A stretch of 64,000 nucleotides of DNA from assembly GCA_026224825.1 (NCBI GenBank), contig JAMFRO010000008.1, forward strand, positions 1-64,000. The letters are read 5' to 3'. Shown one piece after another: positions 8,265-17,421 of this stretch. The notes under the pieces are model-generated. The model was not told where the DNA came from. It saw only the letters and a list, made by a program, of their open reading frames with translations, and ran no database searches. The translations under genes and the position numbers were made by a program. The stretch is from a bacterium. GTDB lineage: Bacteria > Pseudomonadota > Alphaproteobacteria > Acetobacterales > Acetobacteraceae. Position 1 is the stretch's first letter. The number at the start of each line of letters is the position of its first letter.

Positions 8265-11200
8265 TCACCGCCCCCAGCTTTGCGCCACGGCGGCTAAGGG
8301 CAGGCTGATCTCGCGCCGGGCTCGTGTAAAGCCGAGTTCGGCGCGGGCACCCATCCAGGTTCCGGCATCGCCCACCGCGCGTGCCTGCCAGCCTGCCCTT
8401 AACTCTACGCCCCGCATCGCGCCCAGGCACACGCCAAGCTCGCGCCGGTCGTCGGATTCGGGGTCGGTATCGGCCGGTGTGGCGGTGGTGGAGAGCAGCA
8501 CCAGCTCCCGCACCGGGCGGGGGAAGACAAACCGCGCCACCTGCCCCTGCGCCGCTTCACTTATTTCGGCCATGGCGCTCTGCCCCTCGGCCATGGCCCG
8601 CAGGCTGAGCTGGTGGCGGGCCATATAACCGGCGGCCAGCGCCTGCTTATGCAACGCGTGCCGCACCGCAGTCACCTTGGCGCCCCCGGTCACCACCGGC
8701 GCATACATCCGCCGCGCCGGGCAGCGCCGGCCCATCTCGCGGTACAAAACAGCCCGGTTGCCGTCGTCGAAATAGGATTCGCACGCCAGCCCCTCGGCCA
8801 GCAGAATATCATGCCGGTCGAGCTCGATATGGAAATAGGTCGCCGCCTGCACCCGCTCGCGCAGCACCGTGGCGCCGTTCACCAGATGCGTCACCGGGAT
8901 CAGCACCCCGCCCATATAAATGCAATGCGAGGGCGAGAGCCGCAGAGCTTTAAGCGGCCGTCCCGGACCAAAGGCATCGGGCATAATCAGCACCGGCCGC
9001 GCATCCCGCGCCGCCACGGGCCCTAAATCCAGCGTACGCCAGCCAATCCAGCGCACCGGCCGGCGCTCACCATTGGCGGTAATCACCGGGTCGTTAGGCC
9101 GCAGCTCTTCCACCTTCCGGTAGCCATTGGGGCTCAAAATCCCGGTGCCACGGGCAAAGCACGGCAGCACCCCATTCACCGTCAGCAGCGACCCGCCATT
9201 GCCGTCGGACACAATGGAGATATTGCCCTGGGCAGTCCCCTCCTGCTCCAACCCAAACGCACTGATGGTATTACCCAGGCTGTCGAGAATGTAGCCGGCC
9301 TGGTTATTGGCGATGGTGACCCGCCCAGGCGCGATGCCTACCAGGTCGATCGCATCGGTCAGCGTCATCTGGAAAACACTGAACTGCGCCGCCCCCGCAT
9401 CATCGAGCACCAGCTCCGCATCCGTGCCCTCGAAATACACCGGCGCGGAGCCAGGGTTCATCGTACCGGCAACTTCCAGTATCGCCCCCGTGCCAATCCC
9501 CAGCACCGAGCCGTTGGTCACATTGCCATTCAGCAGCAGCCTTCCGCCTTCCGCCTCTATCTTGTTGAAAATGTGAATACTGGGCGCATCGATCACGCCA
9601 TAGCCGGTCAGAAAATCATCGGCCGAGAGCGCCGGCGCTTCCAGCGTGCCGCCGGCCAGCACGGCGTCACCTATATCCATGCTCACCGCCGCACTCACCA
9701 GCCCGGCATCGTATAAAGTGCCGTCAGCGGCGTTGAATGTCGCCGCCCTCACCACCGCCCCGGAACCGATGCTTACCGGCTGCACCGTAACGGCGCCGCC
9801 CAGGAATATCTCCCCGGCCACCGCCAGTGTCGCCGTACCGCCGATATCAAGCGCCCCGGCGCCCTGGTAGCTGGCCGCACTCACCACGGCGGTACCGCTG
9901 AGCGCCATGCCGCCGCTATTGTCTATAACGCCGAAACCAGCCTGCCCCGTGCCCAGCACCTGCACATCCCCGCCGGCATCGATATTCAACGTGCCGCTGG
10001 CGCTCATTCTCCCCAGAATATCCAACACACTGCCCACGGCGGCCGCCACCGACGCCAAAGTGGCATTGCCGGTCAGGCTGAAATCATCCGTCAGCAGCAT
10101 CAGCGTACCGGCACCGCCGGCATCGCCCAATGTCACATCACTGCCCAGGCTCACCGTGGCGGCGGCATCGAAAATCGCCTCACCGCCGCCATCCACGATC
10201 AGCCCGGTGCCGGACATGCCGCGCGCATCCAGAATGTTTTCAAATTCGACGGTGCCGTCCACCAGCGCCGCACCAGCCGCCATGGCCTGGACAATCTGCG
10301 GCACACCGCCAGCAAGGCCGAAGGACACCATCTCCGCCCCCGACACACCGAGGCCGGAATAACCCGCCACCGTACCGGCACTTCCAGGGGTGATGAGAAT
10401 ATCGCCCTGCACCCCGCTCAGCAGCCCGTTATTGCTGGTGAACCACACCTGATCCGCCGTACCGCTGCTGAAATAACTAACCGCATCCACCTCGCTGTTC
10501 AGCGCCGCGACATTGGCGGCGGTGAGGGTGATGCTGGCGGCAGCCGCACCGCCATTGCTGCTCAAACTGCCATGCTGGGCGGTAAGGGTAAGGATCAGGC
10601 TCTGGGTATTGCTGCCGGCCAGCTCTATGGCAACGCCGAGCAGCGGCTGCGCCAGCCCCGGTGTGGCAACAATGGGCGCGCCCTGCGTCACCACCGCTTC
10701 ACTCGGGCGCATATACACCTCCCAATCGCCCTGCGCATCCTGCCCCACGGCGGGGGTGAGCCCGGCGGCGATGGAGGCGTACACGGTATAGGTGTCGGTA
10801 CTGCCGGTCCTATCCAGCCCGGCGATGTGGAAGCTGTTATTGCCGACATCATAAACGCTGATGCTGAGCAGATCGGGAAAGATCAGCGCATCGCCCACGC
10901 CGAAATTGGTCACCGTGCCGGTGAAGAATTCCGGATCGGAAATGACGAAGGCACCGCCCATGCCGCCCAAAGTGCTGGCATAGCCGCCGGTCACCCCTTG
11001 CGCTCCCGGTTGCAGAAAACTCAGCGTCACCCCGGTATCGATGGTGAGCGCGATAGTATCGAATATGCCGTACAGCGGCCCCACCGGGCCCAGCACCATC
11101 ACCCCGCCGCCGGCCACCTGCAGCAGCGCATCGCTGGTGATCCACCCGGCATCGATTTCCAGCGTATCGCCGCCCAGCGCCAGCAGCGTGCCGCCGTCGA

Positions 11201-12437
11201 TCACCCCACCCTGGCTGAAATTGCCAACCATCAGCGTGCCGTTGCCCTGCAGCACGGCACCCGAGCCCATGCTCACCCCGACATCGTAATTGCTGGTCGC
11301 CGTGCCATACACCGTCAGCCCATCGCTGAACCCCAAACGCGCGCCTGGCTGGAGCGTCACGGAACCCGCAAAGCTCGCCGTGCCATACACCTGCAACGTG
11401 CCGGAGAGGGTCAGCGCGGGTGAAGCCAGGCTGCCGAAATCGGCCGAGCTGCCGGTCAGCGTCATACTGTCATCCGGCACCTCGAGCGCTGCCCCCGGCG
11501 CGATGTTCACGGCCCCGCCTGAAAAATTCCCAAGCACGCTATCCGTGGCATTCACCGCGAGCGTGCCAGCGATCCCCGTACCGCCAGTGATCAGCGTGTC
11601 CGCCCCCGTGGCGAACACGCCGCCGGCCGCCGCCGTACCGGTGACATCGAGAAAAACATAGCCATAGGTAACAACGCGCGGCAGCACGCCGGACGCATTC
11701 CACAAAGCGTAGTTCAGCAACTGCCCGCCGGCAGGCCCTGCAAATTCCAGCCCCGCCAGCAGTGCGTTCAGCTCGTTTATCTCGGCCGCCGTGCAGCTCA
11801 GCAATATCGTGCCCGTACCCAGCCCAGTGGCGGCCACACCGTTCATCGCGCTCAGGCCAGGCAGCAGCAGCACCCCCTCGGCCACGGACAATGTCAGGCT
11901 CAGCGTTTCCTCACCCCCCAGCCCCATGCCGGCCAGGCCGGCGGCAATCGGGTCGGCCAGCAGCATGCCGGAGAGCGGGCTCAGCGCATCGGGCTGCAAG
12001 GTCACGCTGTGCGGCGGGGCAACAAAGGCCGGGCCGGTCGCGGGCACCACATCCACGGCAAAACCGCTGGACGCCGCCAGCGCCGCCGTATCGGTGGCCG
12101 AGAGGCTCAGCACATCACTGCCCGCATTCGCCGGTTCGGTGAGCAGCAGGCTCGCCAGCGCCAGATTCACCTGCGCCTGCGTGCCCGTCAGGCTCAGCGT
12201 GTTGAGATGTGATGTGACACTGGCCCCGCCGGCACTCCCCACACCGATGGAAGCGGCGGTATCCCCGGCCACAATGGTCACCGCGATCGTATCGGCAACA
12301 CCAGCACCGCTCACCGTGATGCCCGGCCCGCTTTCCAGGGATGACAGGCTGGCCGTGCCGCCCAGCACGGTCAGCGTCGCGGGGACGGAAATGTTCAACC
12401 GGCTGCTCACCAGCCCAAGCCTATACAACCACAACAA
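8265..12437 (-). CDS. Giant Hint-domain surface/extracellular protein
   Basis: About 1390 residues, rich in Gly, Ala, Thr, Ser and Val, with almost no Lys. Residues about 1-1080 are beta-strand repeats resembling cadherin-like and autotransporter-passenger sequence (recurrent VSGAG, GTAT and GSGAVL patterns). CFARGTGI at about residue 1092 starts a Hint_2-type domain (about 1092-1230) with its nucleophilic Cys and SPSHCIYMGG. A roughly 150-residue C-terminal region follows. Hint domains catalyse autoprocessing at that Cys, so self-cleavage or attachment is inferred. No Sec signal is evident; export may need a type I system, and none is in this window. The start is uncertain (TTG at 12437, GTG nine codons later). 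Confidence 0.8.
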   Translation of the reverse strand: MLWLYRLGLVSSRLNISVPATLTVLGGTASLSSLESGPGITVSGAGVADTIAVTIVAGDTAASIGVGSAGGASVTSHLNTLSLTGTQAQVNLALASLLLTEPANAGSDVLSLSATDTAALAASSGFAVDVVPATGPAFVAPPHSVTLQPDALSPLSGMLLADPIAAGLAGMGLGGEETLSLTLSVAEGVLLLPGLSAMNGVAATGLGTGTILLSCTAAEINELNALLAGLEFAGPAGGQLLNYALWNASGVLPRVVTYGYVFLDVTGTAAAGGVFATGADTLITGGTGIAGTLAVNATDSVLGNFSGGAVNIAPGAALEVPDDSMTLTGSSADFGSLASPALTLSGTLQVYGTASFAGSVTLQPGARLGFSDGLTVYGTATSNYDVGVSMGSGAVLQGNGTLMVGNFSQGGVIDGGTLLALGGDTLEIDAGWITSDALLQVAGGGVMVLGPVGPLYGIFDTIALTIDTGVTLSFLQPGAQGVTGGYASTLGGMGGAFVISDPEFFTGTVTNFGVGDALIFPDLLSISVYDVGNNSFHIAGLDRTGSTDTYTVYASIAAGLTPAVGQDAQGDWEVYMRPSEAVVTQGAPIVATPGLAQPLLGVAIELAGSNTQSLILTLTAQHGSLSSNGGAAAASITLTAANVAALNSEVDAVSYFSSGTADQVWFTSNNGLLSGVQGDILITPGSAGTVAGYSGLGVSGAEMVSFGLAGGVPQIVQAMAAGAALVDGTVEFENILDARGMSGTGLIVDGGGEAIFDAAATVSLGSDVTLGDAGGAGTLMLLTDDFSLTGNATLASVAAAVGSVLDILGRMSASGTLNIDAGGDVQVLGTGQAGFGVIDNSGGMALSGTAVVSAASYQGAGALDIGGTATLAVAGEIFLGGAVTVQPVSIGSGAVVRAATFNAADGTLYDAGLVSAAVSMDIGDAVLAGGTLEAPALSADDFLTGYGVIDAPSIHIFNKIEAEGGRLLLNGNVTNGSVLGIGTGAILEVAGTMNPGSAPVYFEGTDAELVLDDAGAAQFSVFQMTLTDAIDLVGIAPGRVTIANNQAGYILDSLGNTISAFGLEQEGTAQGNISIVSDGNGGSLLTVNGVLPCFARGTGILSPNGYRKVEELRPNDPVITANGERRPVRWIGWRTLDLGPVAARDARPVLIMPDAFGPGRPLKALRLSPSHCIYMGGVLIPVTHLVNGATVLRERVQAATYFHIELDRHDILLAEGLACESYFDDGNRAVLYREMGRRCPARRMYAPVVTGGAKVTAVRHALHKQALAAGYMARHQLSLRAMAEGQSAMAEISEAAQGQVARFVFPRPVRELVLLSTTATPADTDPESDDRRELGVCLGAMRGVELRAGWQARAVGDAGTWMGARAELGFTRARREISLPLAAVAQSWGR

Positions 12438-12547
12438 TTAAGCAATGTAGAGTAAGCAACTTTAAGTTTCAAAAAACCGTTACTCTAGCAAAAATCTTAA
12501 GTCACAAGCCATGGCCGTGGCGGCGTTACGGCCCCATACTGTAAGGC

Positions 12548-14818
12548 ATGAAAACCGTGCACAAGAAGCCCAGGATCAAGGCCGAAAAACCTGAAGGTTC
12601 GGCGGCCCCTGCGGCTCTGCCCAGCCGCGACTCCGTGAAGCAGCTCCTCACCGAAGCCGGGCGCAAACTGCATTTCCGTGACGTCGCCCGCGCCTTCTCC
12701 GTCGGCCCTGACGACAAAAAGGGCCTGCGCGGCATCATGAAGAGCCTGGAGGCGAGCGGCGATGCCGAACGTGCCGGGCGGAAAATCTATACCGAGGCCG
12801 GCACCTTGCCTGAAAACGCGCTGGTGGAAGTCACCGGCATCGACCGCAACGGCGAGGCCATCGCCCGCCCGGTGGTGTGGGACGGTCCCGGCCGCCCGCC
12901 CGTCATCTTCATGCAGCCCGAGGCCAAGGGCCAGGCCGCACTCGCCCCCGGCGCCAAGGTGCTGGCCAAGCTCCGGCGCGTCGGCGGCGATAAATACGAG
13001 GGCCGCACCATCAAGCGCGTCGCCGGACAAACCGGCAGCATCGTCGGCCTGTTCCACGCCACCTTACAGGGCGGGCGCATCGAGCCCACGGACCGGCGCC
13101 AGAAAACCGAATGGATCGTGCCCGATACCGAGACGATGGGCGCCACGGAAGGCGAGATCGTGCGCGCCGAGCCGCTTCCGGGGAAGGTTTTCGGCCCCCG
13201 CCCGGCGCGCGTGACCGAAAAGCTCGGCTCCATCAACGACGCCCGCTCAGTCTCCCTCATCGCCATCGCCCAGCACGGCATCCCCATGGATTTTCCCGAA
13301 GCCGCGGTGGCAGAGGCTGAAAAAGCCAAGCCCGTGCCGCTGGGCAAGCGCACGGACCTGCGTGATGTCCCGCTCATCACCATCGACGGCCATGACGCGC
13401 GCGATTTCGACGACGCCGTCTTCGCCGAACCGGTACAGCATGGCTACCGCCTCATCGTCGCCATCGCCGATGTGGCGCATTACGTGCAACCCGGCTCCGC
13501 TCTGGACCGTGCCGCGAAAGAGCGCGGCAATAGCTGCTATTTCCCCGACCGCGTGGTGCCGATGCTGCCGGAGGCCCTCTCCAACGGCCTGTGCTCACTC
13601 AAACCCGATGAGGATCGCGGCTGCCTGTTCGTGGAGATGCATATCAACGTGCACGGCCAGAAACAGAGCCATAAGTTTGGTCGCGGCTTAATGCGCTCCG
13701 CCGCGCGCAAAACCTACGAGCAGATCCAGGCAGAGTTCGAAGCCAACCCGGCCGAATACGAGCATCTCTTCTCCGCCTATGCGGCACTGGCCGAAGCCCG
13801 CCATGCGCGCGGCACGCTGGAGCTGGATTTGCCCGAGCGCAAAGTGGTGCTGAGCAAGGACGGCCAGGTGGAATCCGTCGCCCCGCGCCCGCGCCTGGCC
13901 AGCCACAAGCTCATCGAGGAATTCATGATCCTCGCCAACGTCTGCGCCGCCGAGGAGCTGGAACGCTTGTCGCTGCCCTGCATGTACCGCATCCACGCGC
14001 CGCCGAGCCCTGAGAAACTCGATAATCTCAGGAATTTCCTAAAAACCATGGATATCTCCCTCAAACCCGGCGACCAGCTCCACCCCCGCGACCTCGACCG
14101 CGTGCTGAAACTGGTGGAAGGCACGCCGAGTGCCCCGCTGGTGAACGAGACCATGCTGCGCGCGCAGTCCCAGGCGCAATATTCGGACGAGAACATCGGG
14201 CATTTCGGCCTGGCCCTGTCGCGCTACGCGCATTTCACCTCGCCCATCCGCCGCTATGCCGATCTGCTGGTGCACCGCGCCCTCGTCACCGGCTTGAAAC
14301 TTGGCAAGGACGGGCTCTCCCCTGAGGACATGGCCAGCTTCGCCGACACCGCCGAGCAGATCACCGCCACCGAGCGTAGAGCCACTCTGGCCGAACGCGA
14401 TTCCTCGGACCGCTACCTGGCATTGTTCCTCCAACATCGCATTGGAGAGTTGTTCCAGGGCCGGGTTTCGGGGGTCACGAAGTTCGGTCTATTCGTCACC
14501 TTGAGCGAGAGCGGGGCGAGCGGGTTTTTAAGCATGGCTAATCTACCGGATGATTACTGGGCCCATGACGAAGCCACCCAGACTCTGTCCGGCCGCCGCT
14601 CCCGGGCCGTATTCACGCTCGCACAAAATCTGGAAGTGCGGCTGAACGAAGCCAAGCCCGTCACCGGCGGGCTACTTTTCGGCCTGGGCGAGGCGCTGCC
14701 CTCCACACCCCGGCCGCCGCGCAGCAGAACCAAGCCGGGCAAGGACTCGGACAAAAAGGACTCGGACAACAAGGACGCGGGCAAAAAGCCGAAACACAAG
14801 CAGAAACGGCGCAGGTGA
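12548..14818 (+). CDS. rnr: Ribonuclease R
   Basis: A 756-residue 3'-5' exoribonuclease of the RNB family, acting on structured RNA. Cold-shock-like domains come first. The catalytic domain has DGHDARDFDDAVF (the Mg-binding aspartates, at about 280) and FTSPIRRYADLLVHR (at about 560). An S1 domain (GRVSGVTKFGLFVTL) comes next, then a Lys-rich, low-complexity tail of D/K repeats (about 730-756) typical of RNase R. It is the first gene of an overlapping rnr-S41 protease-LysE unit and is divergent from the Hint gene, with a shared 110-bp promoter region. Confidence 0.96.
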   Translation: MKTVHKKPRIKAEKPEGSAAPAALPSRDSVKQLLTEAGRKLHFRDVARAFSVGPDDKKGLRGIMKSLEASGDAERAGRKIYTEAGTLPENALVEVTGIDRNGEAIARPVVWDGPGRPPVIFMQPEAKGQAALAPGAKVLAKLRRVGGDKYEGRTIKRVAGQTGSIVGLFHATLQGGRIEPTDRRQKTEWIVPDTETMGATEGEIVRAEPLPGKVFGPRPARVTEKLGSINDARSVSLIAIAQHGIPMDFPEAAVAEAEKAKPVPLGKRTDLRDVPLITIDGHDARDFDDAVFAEPVQHGYRLIVAIADVAHYVQPGSALDRAAKERGNSCYFPDRVVPMLPEALSNGLCSLKPDEDRGCLFVEMHINVHGQKQSHKFGRGLMRSAARKTYEQIQAEFEANPAEYEHLFSAYAALAEARHARGTLELDLPERKVVLSKDGQVESVAPRPRLASHKLIEEFMILANVCAAEELERLSLPCMYRIHAPPSPEKLDNLRNFLKTMDISLKPGDQLHPRDLDRVLKLVEGTPSAPLVNETMLRAQSQAQYSDENIGHFGLALSRYAHFTSPIRRYADLLVHRALVTGLKLGKDGLSPEDMASFADTAEQITATERRATLAERDSSDRYLALFLQHRIGELFQGRVSGVTKFGLFVTLSESGASGFLSMANLPDDYWAHDEATQTLSGRRSRAVFTLAQNLEVRLNEAKPVTGGLLFGLGEALPSTPRPPRSRTKPGKDSDKKDSDNKDAGKKPKHKQKRRR

Positions 14819-16356
14819 CGCGCAGCATCGCCATCTTCGTGCTGTGTCTGGTGCTGCAAGCCGGCCTGTTCGGCCGCCCTGCCGATGGCGCCTCCATGTC
14901 CGGTTTCGACACCAACGACGCCGCCCAGGTCTGGGGCGCGGCTTTGGCCTATATCGCGCCGCGTTCGTTGCAAAAACTCAGCGTACCGCAAATGACGCTC
15001 TGGGGCCTGAACGGCCTCGCGGCCCTGGACCCAGACCTCAACACCACATTGCAGAATGGGCAGTTGCGCCTGTACGGGCCGGACGCGCTGATCCTGGCCG
15101 TACCCGCCCCCATGGACCCCAATGATTCCGCCGGCTGGGGCAAGGCCGCGGCCTCCATCGCCGCCGCCGCTTACGCCACCTCACCCGCGCTGCAAGCCGC
15201 CGGCACACAAGGCATCATCGCCAATTTCTTCGATGAATTATTCAACCATTTCGACCCCTATTCCCGCTACGAGCCACCGCAGCAGGCGGCCCAGGACGAG
15301 CTGATGATCATGGGGCTCGGCGGCACCGGGCTCACATTGGCGGTGCAAGGCCCGCACATCATCGTCGCCGCCGTGGCGGCCGACAGCCCAGCCGAGAACA
15401 CCGGCATCACCGCCGGGAGCATCATCACCGCCATCAACGGCGCGCCCGTCTGGCCCGGCCAGCTCGCAGCCCTGAATGACAGTATGAACGGCATCGCCGG
15501 CAGCACCATCACCCTGGCCGTGCTGGACCCGGATGACGATGCCATCCCGCCTACCCCCCAGCAGATCACGCTCACCCGCGGCTATATCCCGCCGCAGACG
15601 GTCTTCGTCCTGCCCGGCCTGGTGCCCGGCATCGCCATCCTGCGCATCACCGGCTTCAACAAGGGCACCGCCGACCAGTTCGGCGGCGCCATGGCCACAC
15701 TCATGAGCCAGACGCCCCCACCCACCGCGCTGGTGCTCGACCTGCGCGGCAATCGCGGCGGGGTGCTGCGCCAGGCCGTGCTGGTGGCCGACTCCCTGCT
15801 GCCCGGCGGCGCCATCGGCCAGGCCCAAGGGCGCGACCCCGATGCGACGCAGAATTTCAAAGCCGAGGGCTCGGACCTCAGCAACGGCGCCCGCCTGGCC
15901 GTGCTGGTGGACGGCCAGACCGCCTCCGCCGCCGAAATCCTCGCCGCCGCCCTGGCCGATAACGGCCGCGCCGTCGTCATCGGCTCCGAAACCCTCGGCA
16001 AAGGCCTGGTCCAAACCATCACCTCCCTGCCCGATGGCGGCGAGCTCTTCATCACCTGGAGCCGCGTGCTCGCCCCGCGCGGCTGGCCGCTGCAAAGCCT
16101 GGGCGTGATGCCCCAGCTCTGTACCAGCTTCGGTCCCACCTCGGTGGAGATGCAGATGGCCTCTCTGGCCAAGGGCCAGGACCAACTGGCCCCCGTACTG
16201 GCCCAGACCCGCGCCATGCGCGCGCCGGTGGGGGTGGATGACGTACTCGCATTGCGCGGCCATTGCCCCGCTAGTATAGGTAGCGATCTGGACCTGACGG
16301 CCGCCGCCTGGGTTTTACAGAACCAAACCGCCTATCAAACCGCGCTGATGCACTGA
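14815..16356 (+). CDS. S41-family C-terminal processing peptidase
   Basis: A 513-residue exported serine protease. The N-terminal hydrophobic segment (about 4-22) is a signal peptide or anchor. A PDZ-like domain lies at about 175-260. The S41 core has DLRGNRGG at about 304-311, the TASAAE segment with the nucleophilic Ser, and GKGLVQ with the general-base Lys. The start is GTG in a GTGA overlap with the rnr stop, so it is coupled to rnr. CtpA-type enzymes trim periplasmic or cell-wall proteins; the substrate here is unknown. Confidence 0.92.
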   Translation: MTRSIAIFVLCLVLQAGLFGRPADGASMSGFDTNDAAQVWGAALAYIAPRSLQKLSVPQMTLWGLNGLAALDPDLNTTLQNGQLRLYGPDALILAVPAPMDPNDSAGWGKAAASIAAAAYATSPALQAAGTQGIIANFFDELFNHFDPYSRYEPPQQAAQDELMIMGLGGTGLTLAVQGPHIIVAAVAADSPAENTGITAGSIITAINGAPVWPGQLAALNDSMNGIAGSTITLAVLDPDDDAIPPTPQQITLTRGYIPPQTVFVLPGLVPGIAILRITGFNKGTADQFGGAMATLMSQTPPPTALVLDLRGNRGGVLRQAVLVADSLLPGGAIGQAQGRDPDATQNFKAEGSDLSNGARLAVLVDGQTASAAEILAAALADNGRAVVIGSETLGKGLVQTITSLPDGGELFITWSRVLAPRGWPLQSLGVMPQLCTSFGPTSVEMQMASLAKGQDQLAPVLAQTRAMRAPVGVDDVLALRGHCPASIGSDLDLTAAAWVLQNQTAYQTALMH

Positions 16357-16970
16357 TGAATATTCTACTCCCCCTCCTCGGCTTCACCGCCGCCGCCACC
16401 ATGCTCACCCTCACGCCGGGGGTGGATACCGCCATGGTGCTGCGCAGCGCCGCCACCGGGGGCCCGAAGCGCGGCATCGCCGCCGCCGCCGGCATCTGCC
16501 TCGGCCTGCTGGTCTGGGGTTTTGGCGCGGCTTCCGGGCTGTCGCTCCTGCTCGCCGCCTCACGCACCGGCTTCATGATTCTCAAATTCTGCGGCGCCGC
16601 CTATCTGCTATGGCTCGGCGCCAACATGTGGCGCCACAAGCCAAAAGCCGTCGTAGTAGAGAATGAGGCAGCAGGAACGCTGGCAGCCTTCCGCCGCGGC
16701 TTCACCAGCAACATGCTCAACCCCAAGGTCGGCGTGTTCTACATCACCTTCCTGCCCCAGTTCATCCCCGCCCATGTCTCCGTCCCCGCCTTCTCGATGC
16801 TCCTCACCAGCATCAACCTGGGACTCGACGTGATCTGGTTCGCCGCATTGATCGCCCTCACCGTCCCCTTGGCCCGCACCCTGGCCCGCCCGGCCGTCAA
16901 ACGCGCCATGGACCGTGTCACCGGCGCCACCCTCATCGGTTTTGGCCTCCGCCTCGGCCTCACCCGGTGA
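16356..16970 (+). CDS. LysE-family amino acid exporter
   Basis: A 204-residue integral membrane protein with about six hydrophobic segments and the LysE/RhtB signature TLTPGVDTAMVLRSAATGG near the N terminus. NMLNPKVGVFYITFLPQF (about 116-133) is the second conserved block. Family members export basic or branched amino acids or homoserine lactones; the substrate is not predictable. The ATG overlaps the previous stop (TGATG). Its own TGA stop lies inside the left arm of the palindrome at 16967-17110. Confidence 0.92.
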   Translation: MNILLPLLGFTAAATMLTLTPGVDTAMVLRSAATGGPKRGIAAAAGICLGLLVWGFGAASGLSLLLAASRTGFMILKFCGAAYLLWLGANMWRHKPKAVVVENEAAGTLAAFRRGFTSNMLNPKVGVFYITFLPQFIPAHVSVPAFSMLLTSINLGLDVIWFAALIALTVPLARTLARPAVKRAMDRVTGATLIGFGLRLGLTR

Positions 16971-17110
16971 GATTGCTTGAAACCGCACTCCGGCGGCCAT
17001 CCACGGCGCTTTTCTGCGCTTCCGGTGCTCACGTACTGAAGTACGCTCCGCTCCGGTTCTCGAAAATCACCGTGGCTGACTCACCGGAGCACGTTTTCAA
17101 ACAATCTCAC
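16967..17110. repeat. 144-bp imperfect palindrome between lysE-type gene and rpmG
   Basis: The two 70-base arms align with each other along most of their length in inverted orientation, with many single-base mismatches. The exact centre is a GTAC-TGAA-GTAC tetraloop (17033-17044). It spans the stop codon of the LysE-type gene and ends 57 bp before rpmG. It can act as a terminator-like structure or be a separate dispersed palindromic element; it shares no obvious sequence with the six multi-hairpin copies. Confidence 0.8.
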
Positions 17111-17167
17111 GCCCAGACTTGACGCAACCTTATATTCTGCGCCATACGGCGCGCCTGGAGATCTATC

Positions 17168-17335
17168 ATGGCAAAGTCTAACGTCGTTCAAATCAAGCTC
17201 ATTTCCACCGCGGACACTGGTTACTTCTACGTGACCAAGAAGAACGCGCGCGCACAGACGCAGAAATTGGAGCTCAACAAATACGATCCGGTCGTGCGCA
17301 AGCACGTCAAGTTCAAGGAAGCCAAGATCAAGTAG
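17168..17335 (+). CDS. rpmG: 50S ribosomal protein L33
   Basis: A 55-residue protein beginning [18 protein letters not shown] and ending KFKEAKIK, a full match to the L33 family with [10 protein letters not shown] in the middle. It is the Cys-free (non-zinc) form, as expected in alphaproteobacteria. A GGAG ribosome binding site lies about 8 bases before the ATG. A strong terminator (17390-17420) follows. Confidence 0.96.
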   Translation: MAKSNVVQIKLISTADTGYFYVTKKNARAQTQKLELNKYDPVVRKHVKFKEAKIK

Positions 17336-17389
17336 TTTGGTCCTTATGGCGTAATTGTCACGCCATAATCCGCTGCGCCGCACCATATA

Positions 17390-17420
17390 CCCCCCTGGCA
17401 TAGACGCCAGGGGGGTTTTT
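17390..17420 (+). terminator. Intrinsic terminator after rpmG, abutting the next start codon
   Basis: CCCCCTGGC and GCCAGGGGG pair around ATAGAC and are followed by T5. The T run ends at 17419 and the next gene's ATG begins at 17422. The descending arm (AGGGGGG) is also the only Shine-Dalgarno-like sequence for that gene, so the structure may both stop transcription and hide the ribosome binding site. Confidence 0.92.
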
Positions 17421-17421
17421 C

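Noticed and set aside
9307-12441. Plus-strand open frames within the Hint-domain gene
   Set aside because: They are antisense shadows of a GC-rich, repetitive coding sequence.
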